Assembly (NCBI GenBank): GCA_902785575.1
Contig: CACZZF010000011.1
Coordinates: forward strand, 62,001 to 126,000
Direction of reading: 5' to 3'
Source: an uncultured Bacteroidia bacterium
GTDB lineage: Bacteria; Bacteroidota; Bacteroidia; Bacteroidales; UBA932
Length of the DNA stretch: 64,000 nucleotides
Under the pieces are notes generated by a model. The model made no database searches. It saw only the letters and a list, made by a program, of their open reading frames with translations, and was not told the DNA's origin. Positions 34,316 through 42,653 of the stretch are shown piece after piece (position 1 is the stretch's first letter; each line of letters begins with the position of its first letter). Made by a program: the position numbers and the translations under genes.

Positions 34316-35449
34316 CTATTTTGTCTGTATAGCTTTATAGAATCCATAGAGGCATTTCCGGACATATCCCTGCTCAAACCTTGAGGAAATCATCTCACGG
34401 CTGACTGATGCCGCGCCAGTACGGAAGTCATCATCTATCAGCATTTTACGCATCGCCTCAAGGAGCGCCTCACTATTGTGGGTCGGGACGACCAAACCGT
34501 TGACTCTATCGGAGATTATCTCCCTGGACCCATTGATGTCAGTCACGATGGAAGGAAGTCCCATGGCTCCAGCCTCCAAAACAGTATTAGGGAAACCTTC
34601 CCGATAGCTAGGCAACACAAAGCAATCTGACGCGGCGTACCAAGCCAGCAAGCCCTTCCCTAACACTTCGCCGGTAGTGATGATTTCCGGGGCCTCCTGG
34701 ATATACTTCCTGACGTCTTCCGGGACCGGATCCACATCATCCTCGAACGGGCCGACAAGAACCAGGCGAGTATTCCCGGCAGCCAATCCTTTAAAGGCCT
34801 CGACGAGTTCCGAGATACCCTTGTCACGCACGACCCTGCCGACAAACAGGAAGGTGAAAACACCAGGAACCCTAAGTCTATCAGCTAGTTCCATAACATC
34901 AGCTGAGCGGTCGTACCAGTTCATGTCTATGCCGCGTATATTGCCGTGGCCGAGCACATTCACGTCCTTCCGAGTGATTCCGGCGTCAACAAGATCTTTC
35001 CTCACCCCCTGCCCCTCGGCGATAATATGAGTGGCGCATGAGCAAGTGACTCTGTCAGTGGTCATCAGCAAGCGTTTCTTGAGCCCCGTAGAGGTCGGAA
35101 AGACCAGGCCAGTGAAAGTATGCACCCTGATCTTTATTTCAGCCAAACTTCCAGCCATCATAGCCAGCAATCCGGCTTTCGGAGTGAAGCTGTGGACAAT
35201 ATCCGGTCTTTCAGCGCGAATTACCTTGTAAAGTCTCCAAAGCGAACGCAGGTCTTTAAACGGGGATATTCTTCTCTCCATCGGAACCTCAATCACCTTG
35301 ACGCCTTCCAGAGCCTTAACAGAGGGCATCCACTCCCCCGGCGATGAGACGGCGACAACCTCGTTCCCGGCCTTCACAAGGTCAGTCATGACTCCCTTCA
35401 GGAAGTAATCGAGAGTCATTGAGATTGTGGTGACGTAGAGGATCTTCAT
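34316..35449 (-). CDS. Glycosyltransferase family 4-type
   Basis: About 377 residues with the GT-B fold: N-terminal MKILYVTTISMTLDYFLKGVM, a central FLFVGRVVRDKGISELVEAF and the donor-site SYREGFPNTVLEAGAMGLP (E-x7-E). The ATG at 35449 forms an ATGA overlap with the Wzi-like gene, so the long upstream extension is not part of the gene. It resembles transferases that add a second sugar to a lipid-linked bacillosamine-type sugar, but acceptor and donor are not determined. Confidence 0.86.
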   Translation of the reverse strand: MKILYVTTISMTLDYFLKGVMTDLVKAGNEVVAVSSPGEWMPSVKALEGVKVIEVPMERRISPFKDLRSLWRLYKVIRAERPDIVHSFTPKAGLLAMMAGSLAEIKIRVHTFTGLVFPTSTGLKKRLLMTTDRVTCSCATHIIAEGQGVRKDLVDAGITRKDVNVLGHGNIRGIDMNWYDRSADVMELADRLRVPGVFTFLFVGRVVRDKGISELVEAFKGLAAGNTRLVLVGPFEDDVDPVPEDVRKYIQEAPEIITTGEVLGKGLLAWYAASDCFVLPSYREGFPNTVLEAGAMGLPSIVTDINGSREIISDRVNGLVVPTHNSEALLEAMRKMLIDDDFRTGAASVSREMISSRFEQGYVRKCLYGFYKAIQTK

Positions 35450-36945
35450 AATGAATAACGGATGCCGAGGGTGGCGCCGAAGTTGTCGGGAAGAAGCTCT
35501 CCTCTGTCGGCATATAGACCATAAGTCAGAGTAAAGTGTTCCAAAAGGCCGGGGATTTCTCCGACGAACGCTCCACTCACCTGATTCAGAGGAGTTTCCT
35601 TGACTGTGCCCCAGTCTTTGAGCCACTGTGACTCTCCTTTGTAAGGTATCCCGTAGGTCCCGTAATTGTGGCTATAAGTCAACATCAGTTTGTAAGGAGC
35701 TTTCCTGAATAGTTTACCCGCGATGCTGAAATGATGTGCTTTCAGACGGTTATTCTCCACCCCCAGAACTGTATTCCTACCCGTCCATGTGCCGGCATGA
35801 GTGCCTTTAGGAACAAAGAGCGGATTGCCTATTGTATGACCATAATATGTCCAGCCGGATTTGTATTCTCCATTATTGAAGTAATTATCCCCACCCCCAA
35901 CGATATGCCTGTAATAATGGAATTCATCAGATGGATCAAGATGCGCTTTTTCCTCATCTGTGGTCGGACGGTCATGCCTGGTCCCTGACTGGAACATGGT
36001 GTATTGGTATTCATAAAGAATATCCGTTACCCATTGATCCTTTTCTTCAAAACCAAGACAGATCGTGTTGACACCATCCGGGAAATTCTGGAAGCCCATG
36101 CCTGAACCGTCGTCGTACGGAATATCGTGTTGTAATGAAAGCCTCCATCCATTTCCACGCCAGTTAAAGCGGAATGTCTCAGCGCCTCTCTGGTCACCGA
36201 TAACATTTATTTGATCGCTCTGAGTGCCGGCCGTGGAAGCTTTTCTCGACGTGATAACCCGGAAATAATTACCGAGAGTCACTGGCATTGAGAGTGCGTC
36301 ATTCTTGCCTCCCCAAAGGGCAAAATGGTCGAAAACCCCATGAAAATCAAGTCTTTCCGTGATCTGGATATCAAGCCCCATCTTTGTCCTATGGAGCAAG
36401 GCACCTTTCATGTAGCGGTTATCAGTGGTACGATAATCAGCGAAACTGCCGAAGAATTTGACCCTACCTTTCGTAAGCGGAATCGAAACAGGGTCCAGAT
36501 TTGCCGAATAGCCCGGGAGAGAACGAGCGTTGCCGCTCCAGATTATATGACCGCCGGTGGTGGACATTGAACCGAGAGTGTTGGTTCCGGCCCCGTAATA
36601 ATCAAGATCAAAACGTCTCATACCAAGGTCAACAGAAAAGACCTTCCATTTCAGGCTGGCATAAAGCTCGTCGACCATGGGGCGTAGATCCTTTGCGGAT
36701 AGATCCTTCGCTTCGCTCAGGATGACAGGGGTGGCGGAGAAGCCGCCATAATTGGCGGCCAAAGAGGCTCCCCAGCGCCACTGGACTGTCTTCGAGGGGT
36801 CATATTCAGTTCCCATCCTCGCCAGAGCCAAAGCCCCTGAGGTCTCCGGCATCAAGCCGAACTGGTTTGAAGTCATCCAGAAAGGAAGCGGCCCTCCCGT
36901 GGAAAGGACACCCATCAACAGCAATGTGAGGAAAAACTCATTCAT
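35446..36945 (-). CDS. Wzi-like capsule assembly outer-membrane protein, with in-frame repeat
   Basis: A 499-residue beta-barrel protein of the Wzi/capsule-assembly family: signal sequence (LLLMGVLSTGGP), early PFWMTSNQFGLMP, alternating hydrophobic strands throughout and an aromatic-ended barrel (GATLGIRYSL). Wzi binds or organises the capsule at the cell surface. Residues about 72-88 (PVILSEAKDLSAKDLRP) are encoded by a palindromic repeat and interrupt an otherwise typical strand region. The gene is tightly packed between the aminotransferase (six bases) and a glycosyltransferase (four-base overlap). Confidence 0.83.
   Translation of the reverse strand: MNEFFLTLLLMGVLSTGGPLPFWMTSNQFGLMPETSGALALARMGTEYDPSKTVQWRWGASLAANYGGFSATPVILSEAKDLSAKDLRPMVDELYASLKWKVFSVDLGMRRFDLDYYGAGTNTLGSMSTTGGHIIWSGNARSLPGYSANLDPVSIPLTKGRVKFFGSFADYRTTDNRYMKGALLHRTKMGLDIQITERLDFHGVFDHFALWGGKNDALSMPVTLGNYFRVITSRKASTAGTQSDQINVIGDQRGAETFRFNWRGNGWRLSLQHDIPYDDGSGMGFQNFPDGVNTICLGFEEKDQWVTDILYEYQYTMFQSGTRHDRPTTDEEKAHLDPSDEFHYYRHIVGGGDNYFNNGEYKSGWTYYGHTIGNPLFVPKGTHAGTWTGRNTVLGVENNRLKAHHFSIAGKLFRKAPYKLMLTYSHNYGTYGIPYKGESQWLKDWGTVKETPLNQVSGAFVGEIPGLLEHFTLTYGLYADRGELLPDNFGATLGIRYSL
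36686..36728. repeat. Repeat unit in frame in the wzi-like gene
   Basis: The minus strand holds CTGTCATCCTGAGCGAAGCG AAGGATC, encoding VILSEAKDL, plus a short direct duplication (AGATCCTT at both 36687 and 36702). A closely related unit occurs twice, in inverted orientation, in the neighbouring aminotransferase gene. Confidence 0.8.
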
Positions 36946-36951
36946 CCTAAA

Positions 36952-38286
36952 TCAAACAATAGCTTCCTTGATTTTGTCCACAATATAACGGACATCATCG
37001 TCGGTCACGAGCGGACCGCTCGGAAGGCACATTCCGACCTTGAAAAGAGACTCTGACACCCCATTGACATATGCGGGCGCATTCTTGTAGACCGGCTGCT
37101 TGTGCATCGGTTTCCAGAGAGGACGGGCCTCAATCCCGGCCGCATCAAGATAGACCCTGAGAGCCTCGACATTATCATTCGGCTCGCACTCGGTCCGAGG
37201 ATTATCAACAGCATGGACAACACCTGCGGCACCTCCAACAGCGCCCTTCACGACAGTTTTATAGGCGTTCTCCTGACCCTTGACCTTGACAGAAGGATCA
37301 ATTGTTACCGTGTTCAGCCAGAAATTACTGTCATCCCTGCTTGAAGGATTATCATGAACAGTTATTCCGGGAACATCCGCCAGCAACTTTATATACAACT
37401 CCTTCACATGCTTGTGATGAGCGATATGCTCCTCAAGCACTGTCATTTGCCCGCGACCGATGCCGGCGCAAATGTTCGAGAGACGATAGTTGTACCCGAT
37501 AGCCTCATGTTGGTAATATGGATAGGCCTCGCGAGCCTGGGTAGCGTACCACAGGATTTTGTTCTTCATCTCGGGACTGGAACATATCAGAGCGCCACCA
37601 CCGGAGGTCGTGATCATCTTGTTGCCGTTGAATGACAGCACCCAGAACTTTCCATAAGTGCCAAGGACTCTCCCATCATAGCGGGAACCAAGCCCTTCCG
37701 CCGCATCCTCAATCACAGGAATCCCGTATCTGTCAGCGATTTCCATGATCCGGTCAATCTTGTAAGGCATTCCATATAGGGCAACCGGAATGATCGCCTT
37801 GGGAGTCTTGCCTGTCTTCGCAATACGATCCTTTATAGCCTCTTCCATAAGGTCAGGATCCATATTCCAGGAATCTTTCTCACTGTCGATGAATACAGGT
37901 GTAGCCCCGAGATAGGTAATCGGGTGCGAGGATGCGCAGAAGGTGAAACTCTGGACTATAACCTCATCGCCAGGGCCGACTCCGCATTCGATAAGAGCCA
38001 GATGAACGGCTGCGGTACCCGACGCCAGTGCCACCACCTCCCTGTTGAGATCCTTCACTTCGTTCAGGATGACAGTGTTGTTGTTCAGTGCGCCCTCCCT
38101 GTCATTCTGAGGCGAAGCCGAAGAATCTAATTTCGTCACGAAGGCCTTCAAATCCTCCTCGAACGCGTTCACATTAGCGCCAAGCGGAGCCACCCAGTTA
38201 GTGTCAAACGCCTCTTTAATAAAACCCTGCTCCTTGCCGCTCATGTGCGCCAGGCACAGGTATATCCTCTTCTTGTTTTCGTTCAT
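36952..38286 (-). CDS. PglE-like DegT/DnrJ/EryC1 aminotransferase, with in-frame repeat pair
   Basis: A 444-residue PLP-dependent sugar aminotransferase. The opening CLAHMSGKEQGFIKEAFDTN and WVAPLGANVNAFE is typical of UDP-4-amino-4,6-dideoxy-GlcNAc aminotransferases; the PLP lysine is Lys223 in LSFNGNKMITTSGG. The product would be substrate for the PglD-like acyltransferase. Residues about 51-83 (TKLDSSASPQNDREGALNNN and on to EVKDLN) are extra, lying between the dimer helix and the ASGTAAVHLAL cofactor loop where relatives have a few residues; they are encoded by an inverted pair of repeats. The frame is intact. Confidence 0.87.
   Translation of the reverse strand: MNENKKRIYLCLAHMSGKEQGFIKEAFDTNWVAPLGANVNAFEEDLKAFVTKLDSSASPQNDREGALNNNTVILNEVKDLNREVVALASGTAAVHLALIECGVGPGDEVIVQSFTFCASSHPITYLGATPVFIDSEKDSWNMDPDLMEEAIKDRIAKTGKTPKAIIPVALYGMPYKIDRIMEIADRYGIPVIEDAAEGLGSRYDGRVLGTYGKFWVLSFNGNKMITTSGGGALICSSPEMKNKILWYATQAREAYPYYQHEAIGYNYRLSNICAGIGRGQMTVLEEHIAHHKHVKELYIKLLADVPGITVHDNPSSRDDSNFWLNTVTIDPSVKVKGQENAYKTVVKGAVGGAAGVVHAVDNPRTECEPNDNVEALRVYLDAAGIEARPLWKPMHKQPVYKNAPAYVNGVSESLFKVGMCLPSGPLVTDDDVRYIVDKIKEAIV
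38049..38128. repeat. Inverted repeat pair in frame in the pglE-like gene
   Basis: GATCCTTCACTTCGTTCAGG ATGACAG (38049-38075) and CCTGTCATTCTGAGGCGAAG CCGAAGAATCT (38098-38128) are related inverted units that could fold into a hairpin. The first unit matches the one in the wzi-like gene at most positions. Together they add about 33 residues to the enzyme. Confidence 0.8.
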
Positions 38287-38321
38287 TTATTTGATAATTA
38301 TCAAAATAGCTTACTTAATTG

Positions 38322-39349
38322 TCAATCCCCTTTAACCCGATCAATCACATACGTCACAAAGAACTTTGGAGTGTTGGAAGGAAAGATAGTGAAAAGCCGG
38401 ATGAACTCGCCAAAGCGATGAAAGAACACTCTGATTTTCACGATCAGTTTAGAAGCGCTCCGGCGGTAACTCTCATCCCTGTTATGCCCGAAATTGCCAG
38501 TGTGGAGCATCAACGATTGGATCCTCAGCGCTCGTCTTGTGTTCTTTGCCGAGACATTATAGAACGGCATCGCCTCGGCGGGCATATCGAGCAACTCCAC
38601 GGCGTATATGTCCAGAGCAAACGGCACCAGTCAGATATTTGACGTAATCCCATCCCTCCCACATAGAAATGCCCGATAAAGTGGGTGAATATGATAATGA
38701 CATCATTATCTGGTGACGGAAGCGGAATACTTGTGCCGCCATCATCCCAGTAGCGGACTCCACTGTTTGAGAAAATATCCTTCTGGACCTCATCAACGAC
38801 AGCATCAACCCTTCTTGACACATAGGTGTGCATTACACCGTGGAGTTCTACAGCGTGTGAGCCCAAGATCATCGCGAGATGCCTTTTATTCTCGACCTCC
38901 TGATCGACATGATTTGCCGTGGGGACAAGCACCGCTTTGGCTTTCTGGTAGTTCTCCTCATCCAAGAATAAATCAACATCCCCTACCGTCCGCCACAAAG
39001 GCTTCAAATAGCATTGAGCGACACCTTGTCCTTTGATCAAGACAGCTTCAACACCATTTTCGGCGAGATAGCCGAACAACTTGGCGACAAATCGATTGAT
39101 CTTGGAATTACGCCCTTCTTCCATCAGAATCTCCTGCAAGAAAGGTGTCGAATCTGATTCATCTATCTGGATATCAGAAACATATTCAAGACCTGACGTG
39201 ACCAATCCGGTGACAGATTGCTCCCTCGCCATCAGATGGATTCTCTTGAAATCAGGCTTGCCAAACTCTGAAAGCCGAACCACCTTCCCCCAGAGGCCAG
39301 CCTTTACCAAAGCGAAGAATATTTCGGAGTTAGAGTCGAGCCTTTTCAT
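38322..39349 (-). pseudogene. NTP_transf_5-like nucleotidyltransferase, broken by an internal deletion
   Basis: The first 240 or so codons (to DWCRLLWTY) align with the adjacent paralogue, including the GDVDLFLD motif. There the reading frame changes: the continuation (AEAMPFYNVSAKNTRRALRI and on to the stop at 38322) is found in another frame, starting at about 38606. Against the paralogue a net deletion of about 80 bases (not a multiple of three) removes the segment between WTY and MPEEAMPFY. The upstream frame runs on for about 25 unrelated residues to a stop at 38525. Either the gene is dead or a truncated product is made. Confidence 0.82.
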
Positions 39350-39353
39350 AACC

Positions 39354-40466
39354 TTACATCATCGCTGCCCTCTTTTTTCTAGAAATGTAAGTCATAAAGA
39401 ACCGGGGGGCGTTCTTCGGGAATACTGTTGATAGTCTCACGAACTCGATGAAACGATGTAAGACAACCATAAGATTCCTTGACATACCTGAATACCGACG
39501 ATGGTAACTATCATCTTTATTATGGCCGAAGTTACCTGTCTCCAAAATCAGATCGCGAATACGGCGGGCTTTACGCTTAAGAGCTGGTGAATCGACATAG
39601 AAAGGCATCGCTTCCTCAGGCATCCCCAGGTAAGACACCGCAAATGTGGCGAAAGCCTCCCATTCCGAAATCACCCCCATGTTCTCGAGGCGTTTTCTAA
39701 GTAATGATCTATCAATCGTTTCCCTATATGTCCAAAGCAGTCGGCACCAATCGCAAATTTGTCGCAGGCCTATGCCTCCAACATAAAAATGGCCCAGGAA
39801 ATGAGTGAATATAAGTACGGCGTCATTATCCGGACTTGGAAGAGGAACCACTACTCCATTAATATTCCAGATCCGAGTCCCACCATTCTCGAAAATATCA
39901 CGCTGAATAGCATCTACGCCATTATTCAGATCTTCAGAGACATTTGAGTGAAGAGCGCCATGCAACTCGACTATCCACGAATCGATAGTCATAGGAATGT
40001 GCTTCTTAATCTTATCTTCATGACCGACCTTAGATGCGATCGGGCCTAGAACGCTTTGGGCCTTTTTATATCCGTCCAGATCAAAGAAAAGGTCAACATC
40101 GCCGATACTACGCCAAGAAGGTCTTTCGTAGCATTGCGCGACACCTTGACCCTTGACTAGAACAAATGCGATCGCTTCTGACCGCAACTTTTCCACCAAT
40201 TTGACAATGAAATGGTTCACGGATGAGTTTTTCGCCTCAATAGCAATCACTTCCTTCAGGAAGGGAACAGCATCACTCTTAGTGATCTTGCAGCCAACAA
40301 CGTGATCAAGGCCAGCAGTGACCAAGCCTAATACAGTCTGCTCGACCGCAAGCTTCTTCAGTACCACAAAGTCAAGCGACCCAAGCTGGGATATCTGGAT
40401 ATCTTTTTCCCATAGACCGGCTCGAACCAATGCGAAAAAAGAATCGATTGTTTTAGACTCACCCAT
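39354..40466 (-). CDS. NTP_transf_5-like nucleotidyltransferase
   Basis: About 370 residues from the ATG at 40466, which overlaps the upstream gene by 8 bases. The GDVDLFFDLDGY motif and ALVKGQGVAQCY region identify the uncharacterised nucleotidyltransferase family PF14907 (assignment by eye). A second conserved block is IFTHFLGHFYVGGIGLRQICDWCRL. The family often occurs in polysaccharide or peptide-modification clusters but has no settled reaction. It is the intact sister of the broken gene four bases downstream. Confidence 0.75.
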   Translation of the reverse strand: MGESKTIDSFFALVRAGLWEKDIQISQLGSLDFVVLKKLAVEQTVLGLVTAGLDHVVGCKITKSDAVPFLKEVIAIEAKNSSVNHFIVKLVEKLRSEAIAFVLVKGQGVAQCYERPSWRSIGDVDLFFDLDGYKKAQSVLGPIASKVGHEDKIKKHIPMTIDSWIVELHGALHSNVSEDLNNGVDAIQRDIFENGGTRIWNINGVVVPLPSPDNDAVLIFTHFLGHFYVGGIGLRQICDWCRLLWTYRETIDRSLLRKRLENMGVISEWEAFATFAVSYLGMPEEAMPFYVDSPALKRKARRIRDLILETGNFGHNKDDSYHRRYSGMSRNLMVVLHRFIEFVRLSTVFPKNAPRFFMTYISRKKRAAMM

Positions 40467-41349
40467 TAGAAACCTTGCGCAGTCTTGTTTTATGAATATA
40501 AAACCTGTCACCCTTCCAGTCCGAGCGGTACTTGTTGTAGTTTGGCCGGAAGAAGTTGTGATTATGGAAGACAATACAATCCAAAGCTACTGCTGAGACC
40601 AAGACTCCCGCTGCCCGGAAATAAAAATCGTAATGATCCAACATACGTATATTATCGTCCCAGCCAACCTTTTTTATCATTTCTGTTCGAGCAAGAAATC
40701 TGTTCGGAACTTTGCCCAAAACCACATGCCTCTGATCGATATAGGTGCCATGAGGTATAATCAACGGCAACGGTGCCTCTTTCATGGTGTAGGAGAAAAA
40801 GGTTTTCAGATAACTATTCACAGAAAGAGATTTCATCGCCGAAACACAGGGAAACGCGACTAAATCCACCTCACGATGATTTTCCATAAAACGAAATTCA
40901 TTGGCGATGTTAATATGCCTGGTCAACAACTCATCATCATCCATCCTAACTAGGAAAGGCGTCTCAACCTTCTCCAAGGCCATATTCAACCCTTTGCTCA
41001 AACCAGAATTAAAGGGCATCTGGATGACTGTCAGGCCATCTCCAGTCAAATCCAAAGGCTTGGAACTGTCATCCGCGATCACAACCCTGGTCCCGGGGTA
41101 ATATTTCTGTATACTACGGTACAGAGCCTTTGCCTGTTTCTGCCTTTCAAATGACTTGAAGATAAAAGTCACATTATCAGACACGAGACGGACATCCTCG
41201 TCCGATGGTTTCCGGTAACCTTTAATGGCCCACCACAGATCCAGAAGGCAACATTGCGCGGCCGCGACACAAGATTGTACGGGACGAAGTAACGCCGAAA
41301 AGTGACGCTGAGAGAATACAAGTGCTTTATGGGCGAATGGAGAAGCCAT
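40459..41349 (-). CDS. Glycosyltransferase family 2-type
   Basis: A 296-residue GT-A transferase. After an N-terminal segment of about 50 residues, the domain runs TFIFKSFERQKQAKALYRSI, VVIADDSS and TPFLVRMDDDELLTRH, where DDD is the metal-binding motif, and later AALDCIVFHNHNFF. The N-terminal 40 residues (HKALVFSQRHFSALLRPVQS and on to LDLWWAIKGY) are mildly hydrophobic and may associate with the membrane. It lies between two NTP_transf_5-like genes, suggesting joint function. Donor sugar unknown. Confidence 0.78.
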   Translation of the reverse strand: MASPFAHKALVFSQRHFSALLRPVQSCVAAAQCCLLDLWWAIKGYRKPSDEDVRLVSDNVTFIFKSFERQKQAKALYRSIQKYYPGTRVVIADDSSKPLDLTGDGLTVIQMPFNSGLSKGLNMALEKVETPFLVRMDDDELLTRHINIANEFRFMENHREVDLVAFPCVSAMKSLSVNSYLKTFFSYTMKEAPLPLIIPHGTYIDQRHVVLGKVPNRFLARTEMIKKVGWDDNIRMLDHYDFYFRAAGVLVSAVALDCIVFHNHNFFRPNYNKYRSDWKGDRFYIHKTRLRKVSNG

Positions 41350-41354
41350 TGAAG

Positions 41355-42470
41355 CTAATTCAACTTGGGATTACCGATAAACAAAACGCCTTTAATTTTA
41401 ATCCACAGGGCCCTTGGCATCGAGATCGAGGAGAAAAGACGATATCGCCAGCCCATTTGGAATATATTCCGAGCCTTGTTGATTCTCGACTTGAATAGAT
41501 TCTCGGTTTCATCAGCGAACTGACCTTCCCAGACACCCTCCATCATCCGCTTCTCAGGATCCGACAAAGAAACATACTCTCGCTCCCCTAAGACATACTC
41601 CCCCACATGGCATAAAGCGTCATAGAAGCGCCGGAAACCGAACTCATCCACTTGACGCTCAAGTGTTTCCCAATCTATCTTATCTTTATGTCGACGGATG
41701 AACAAAGCCCAGTCAGTGATATGTCTCAACGCTATCCCGTCCAACAAAAAATGTGAGTAGGAGTGTTCCAGGAGGAATAGTGCTGAGAACAAAACTGGAG
41801 GGCGGCTCAACTCGGTTCCATCAATCTTGTCAGCCCCATTATCAGCCTTCAAAAGGCTCTGGAGATATATCTCGAACCGCTTGAGGGTTTTATTGCCTCT
41901 GAAGGGAGTCAGAAAACAATGGTTTTCAACCTGAAGGATGCCGACGGTCGCATGACTGTGCTTGTAGAAATCTCTGGACACCTCGAAACCGTTCTGTTCC
42001 ATCAGCACATTACCTTTCTCGTAGGCGTCGAAATCTTGTCCGGGATAAGGCCGCAAGAAACAGTCGAAGTCGACGGCTTGGCGGTGAGAAGGAACAGGAT
42101 AACACTCTGAGACTACGAATCCCTTCAAAGCGAAAGTTGTAATATTATTCTTGGCGAACAACTCGGCCAGATCGGATGCGGCTTTCCTCTGCGCCATCTC
42201 TAAAGTCTCTTGCCGATAGGTGTTTGCCAGCCAGTAAATCCGCTCATTCTCAGACATCCCGGGCACAGAATCACCGGCACCGAACATCTTGAGGACACCA
42301 TCAAAGACAATCGTTGAGACCCCTTGAATAGAGGAGACATCAAACACTTCCGCCCAGTCATTGGAGACTGGTGCGGAAGCATCAATCCCCAAGCCTAGAC
42401 GCAACAGGGTCAGAACGGTGTCTCTAACAGACAGAGACTTTGGATTTGAGTATTCGGATAATGTCCTCAT
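41355..42470 (-). CDS. NTP_transf_5-like nucleotidyltransferase, diverged third copy
   Basis: 371 residues. The family motif here reads AVDFDCFLRPYPG in place of GDVDLF, with ITTFALKGFVVSECYPVP before it and FLLEHSYSHFLLDGIALRHITDWALF as the later block. It is only distantly like the two downstream copies. The ATG overlaps the acyl carrier protein gene by 47 bases, long for this locus, so the true start could be at a later non-ATG codon. Confidence 0.72.
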   Translation of the reverse strand: MRTLSEYSNPKSLSVRDTVLTLLRLGLGIDASAPVSNDWAEVFDVSSIQGVSTIVFDGVLKMFGAGDSVPGMSENERIYWLANTYRQETLEMAQRKAASDLAELFAKNNITTFALKGFVVSECYPVPSHRQAVDFDCFLRPYPGQDFDAYEKGNVLMEQNGFEVSRDFYKHSHATVGILQVENHCFLTPFRGNKTLKRFEIYLQSLLKADNGADKIDGTELSRPPVLFSALFLLEHSYSHFLLDGIALRHITDWALFIRRHKDKIDWETLERQVDEFGFRRFYDALCHVGEYVLGEREYVSLSDPEKRMMEGVWEGQFADETENLFKSRINKARNIFQMGWRYRLFSSISMPRALWIKIKGVLFIGNPKLN

Positions 42471-42651
42471 AGCTCACCATCTCGCCAATTTCCTCGGGTT
42501 CGAGAGTTACCTCGAATTCGCTTTCCAACTCGACTACGAGTCGCAAATGTCCCATCGAATCCCACTTCTCACAATTCTTTTGGGAACAAGTACTGTCGAG
42601 TGTCTCATCCTCAAACAAGTTCCGGAGTATTTCCAGGACCTTCTCTTCCAT
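42424..42651 (-). CDS. Acyl carrier protein (with FkbH-like gene)
   Basis: A 75-residue ACP. The phosphopantetheine serine is Ser32 in CEKWDSMGHLRLVVELE and the C-terminal helix has EEIGEMVSYEDIIRIL. It lies two bases after the FkbH-like gene; in other systems FkbH proteins load a glyceryl group from 1,3-bisphosphoglycerate onto such a carrier. This one is therefore probably the glyceryl (or other acyl) carrier for a sugar decoration. Confidence 0.85.
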   Translation of the reverse strand: MEEKVLEILRNLFEDETLDSTCSQKNCEKWDSMGHLRLVVELESEFEVTLEPEEIGEMVSYEDIIRILKSKVSVC

Positions 42652-42653
42652 TT

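Noticed and set aside
34316..35626. 436-residue version of the glycosyltransferase
   Set aside because: The first 59 residues are low-complexity Arg/Ser-rich, overlie the Wzi-like gene, and an ATG at 35449 forms a normal ATGA overlap.
38525..39349. Stand-alone 274-residue gene
   Set aside because: The paralogue shows that its last residues are out-of-frame sequence and the true C-terminus lies in another frame; annotated as one broken gene.
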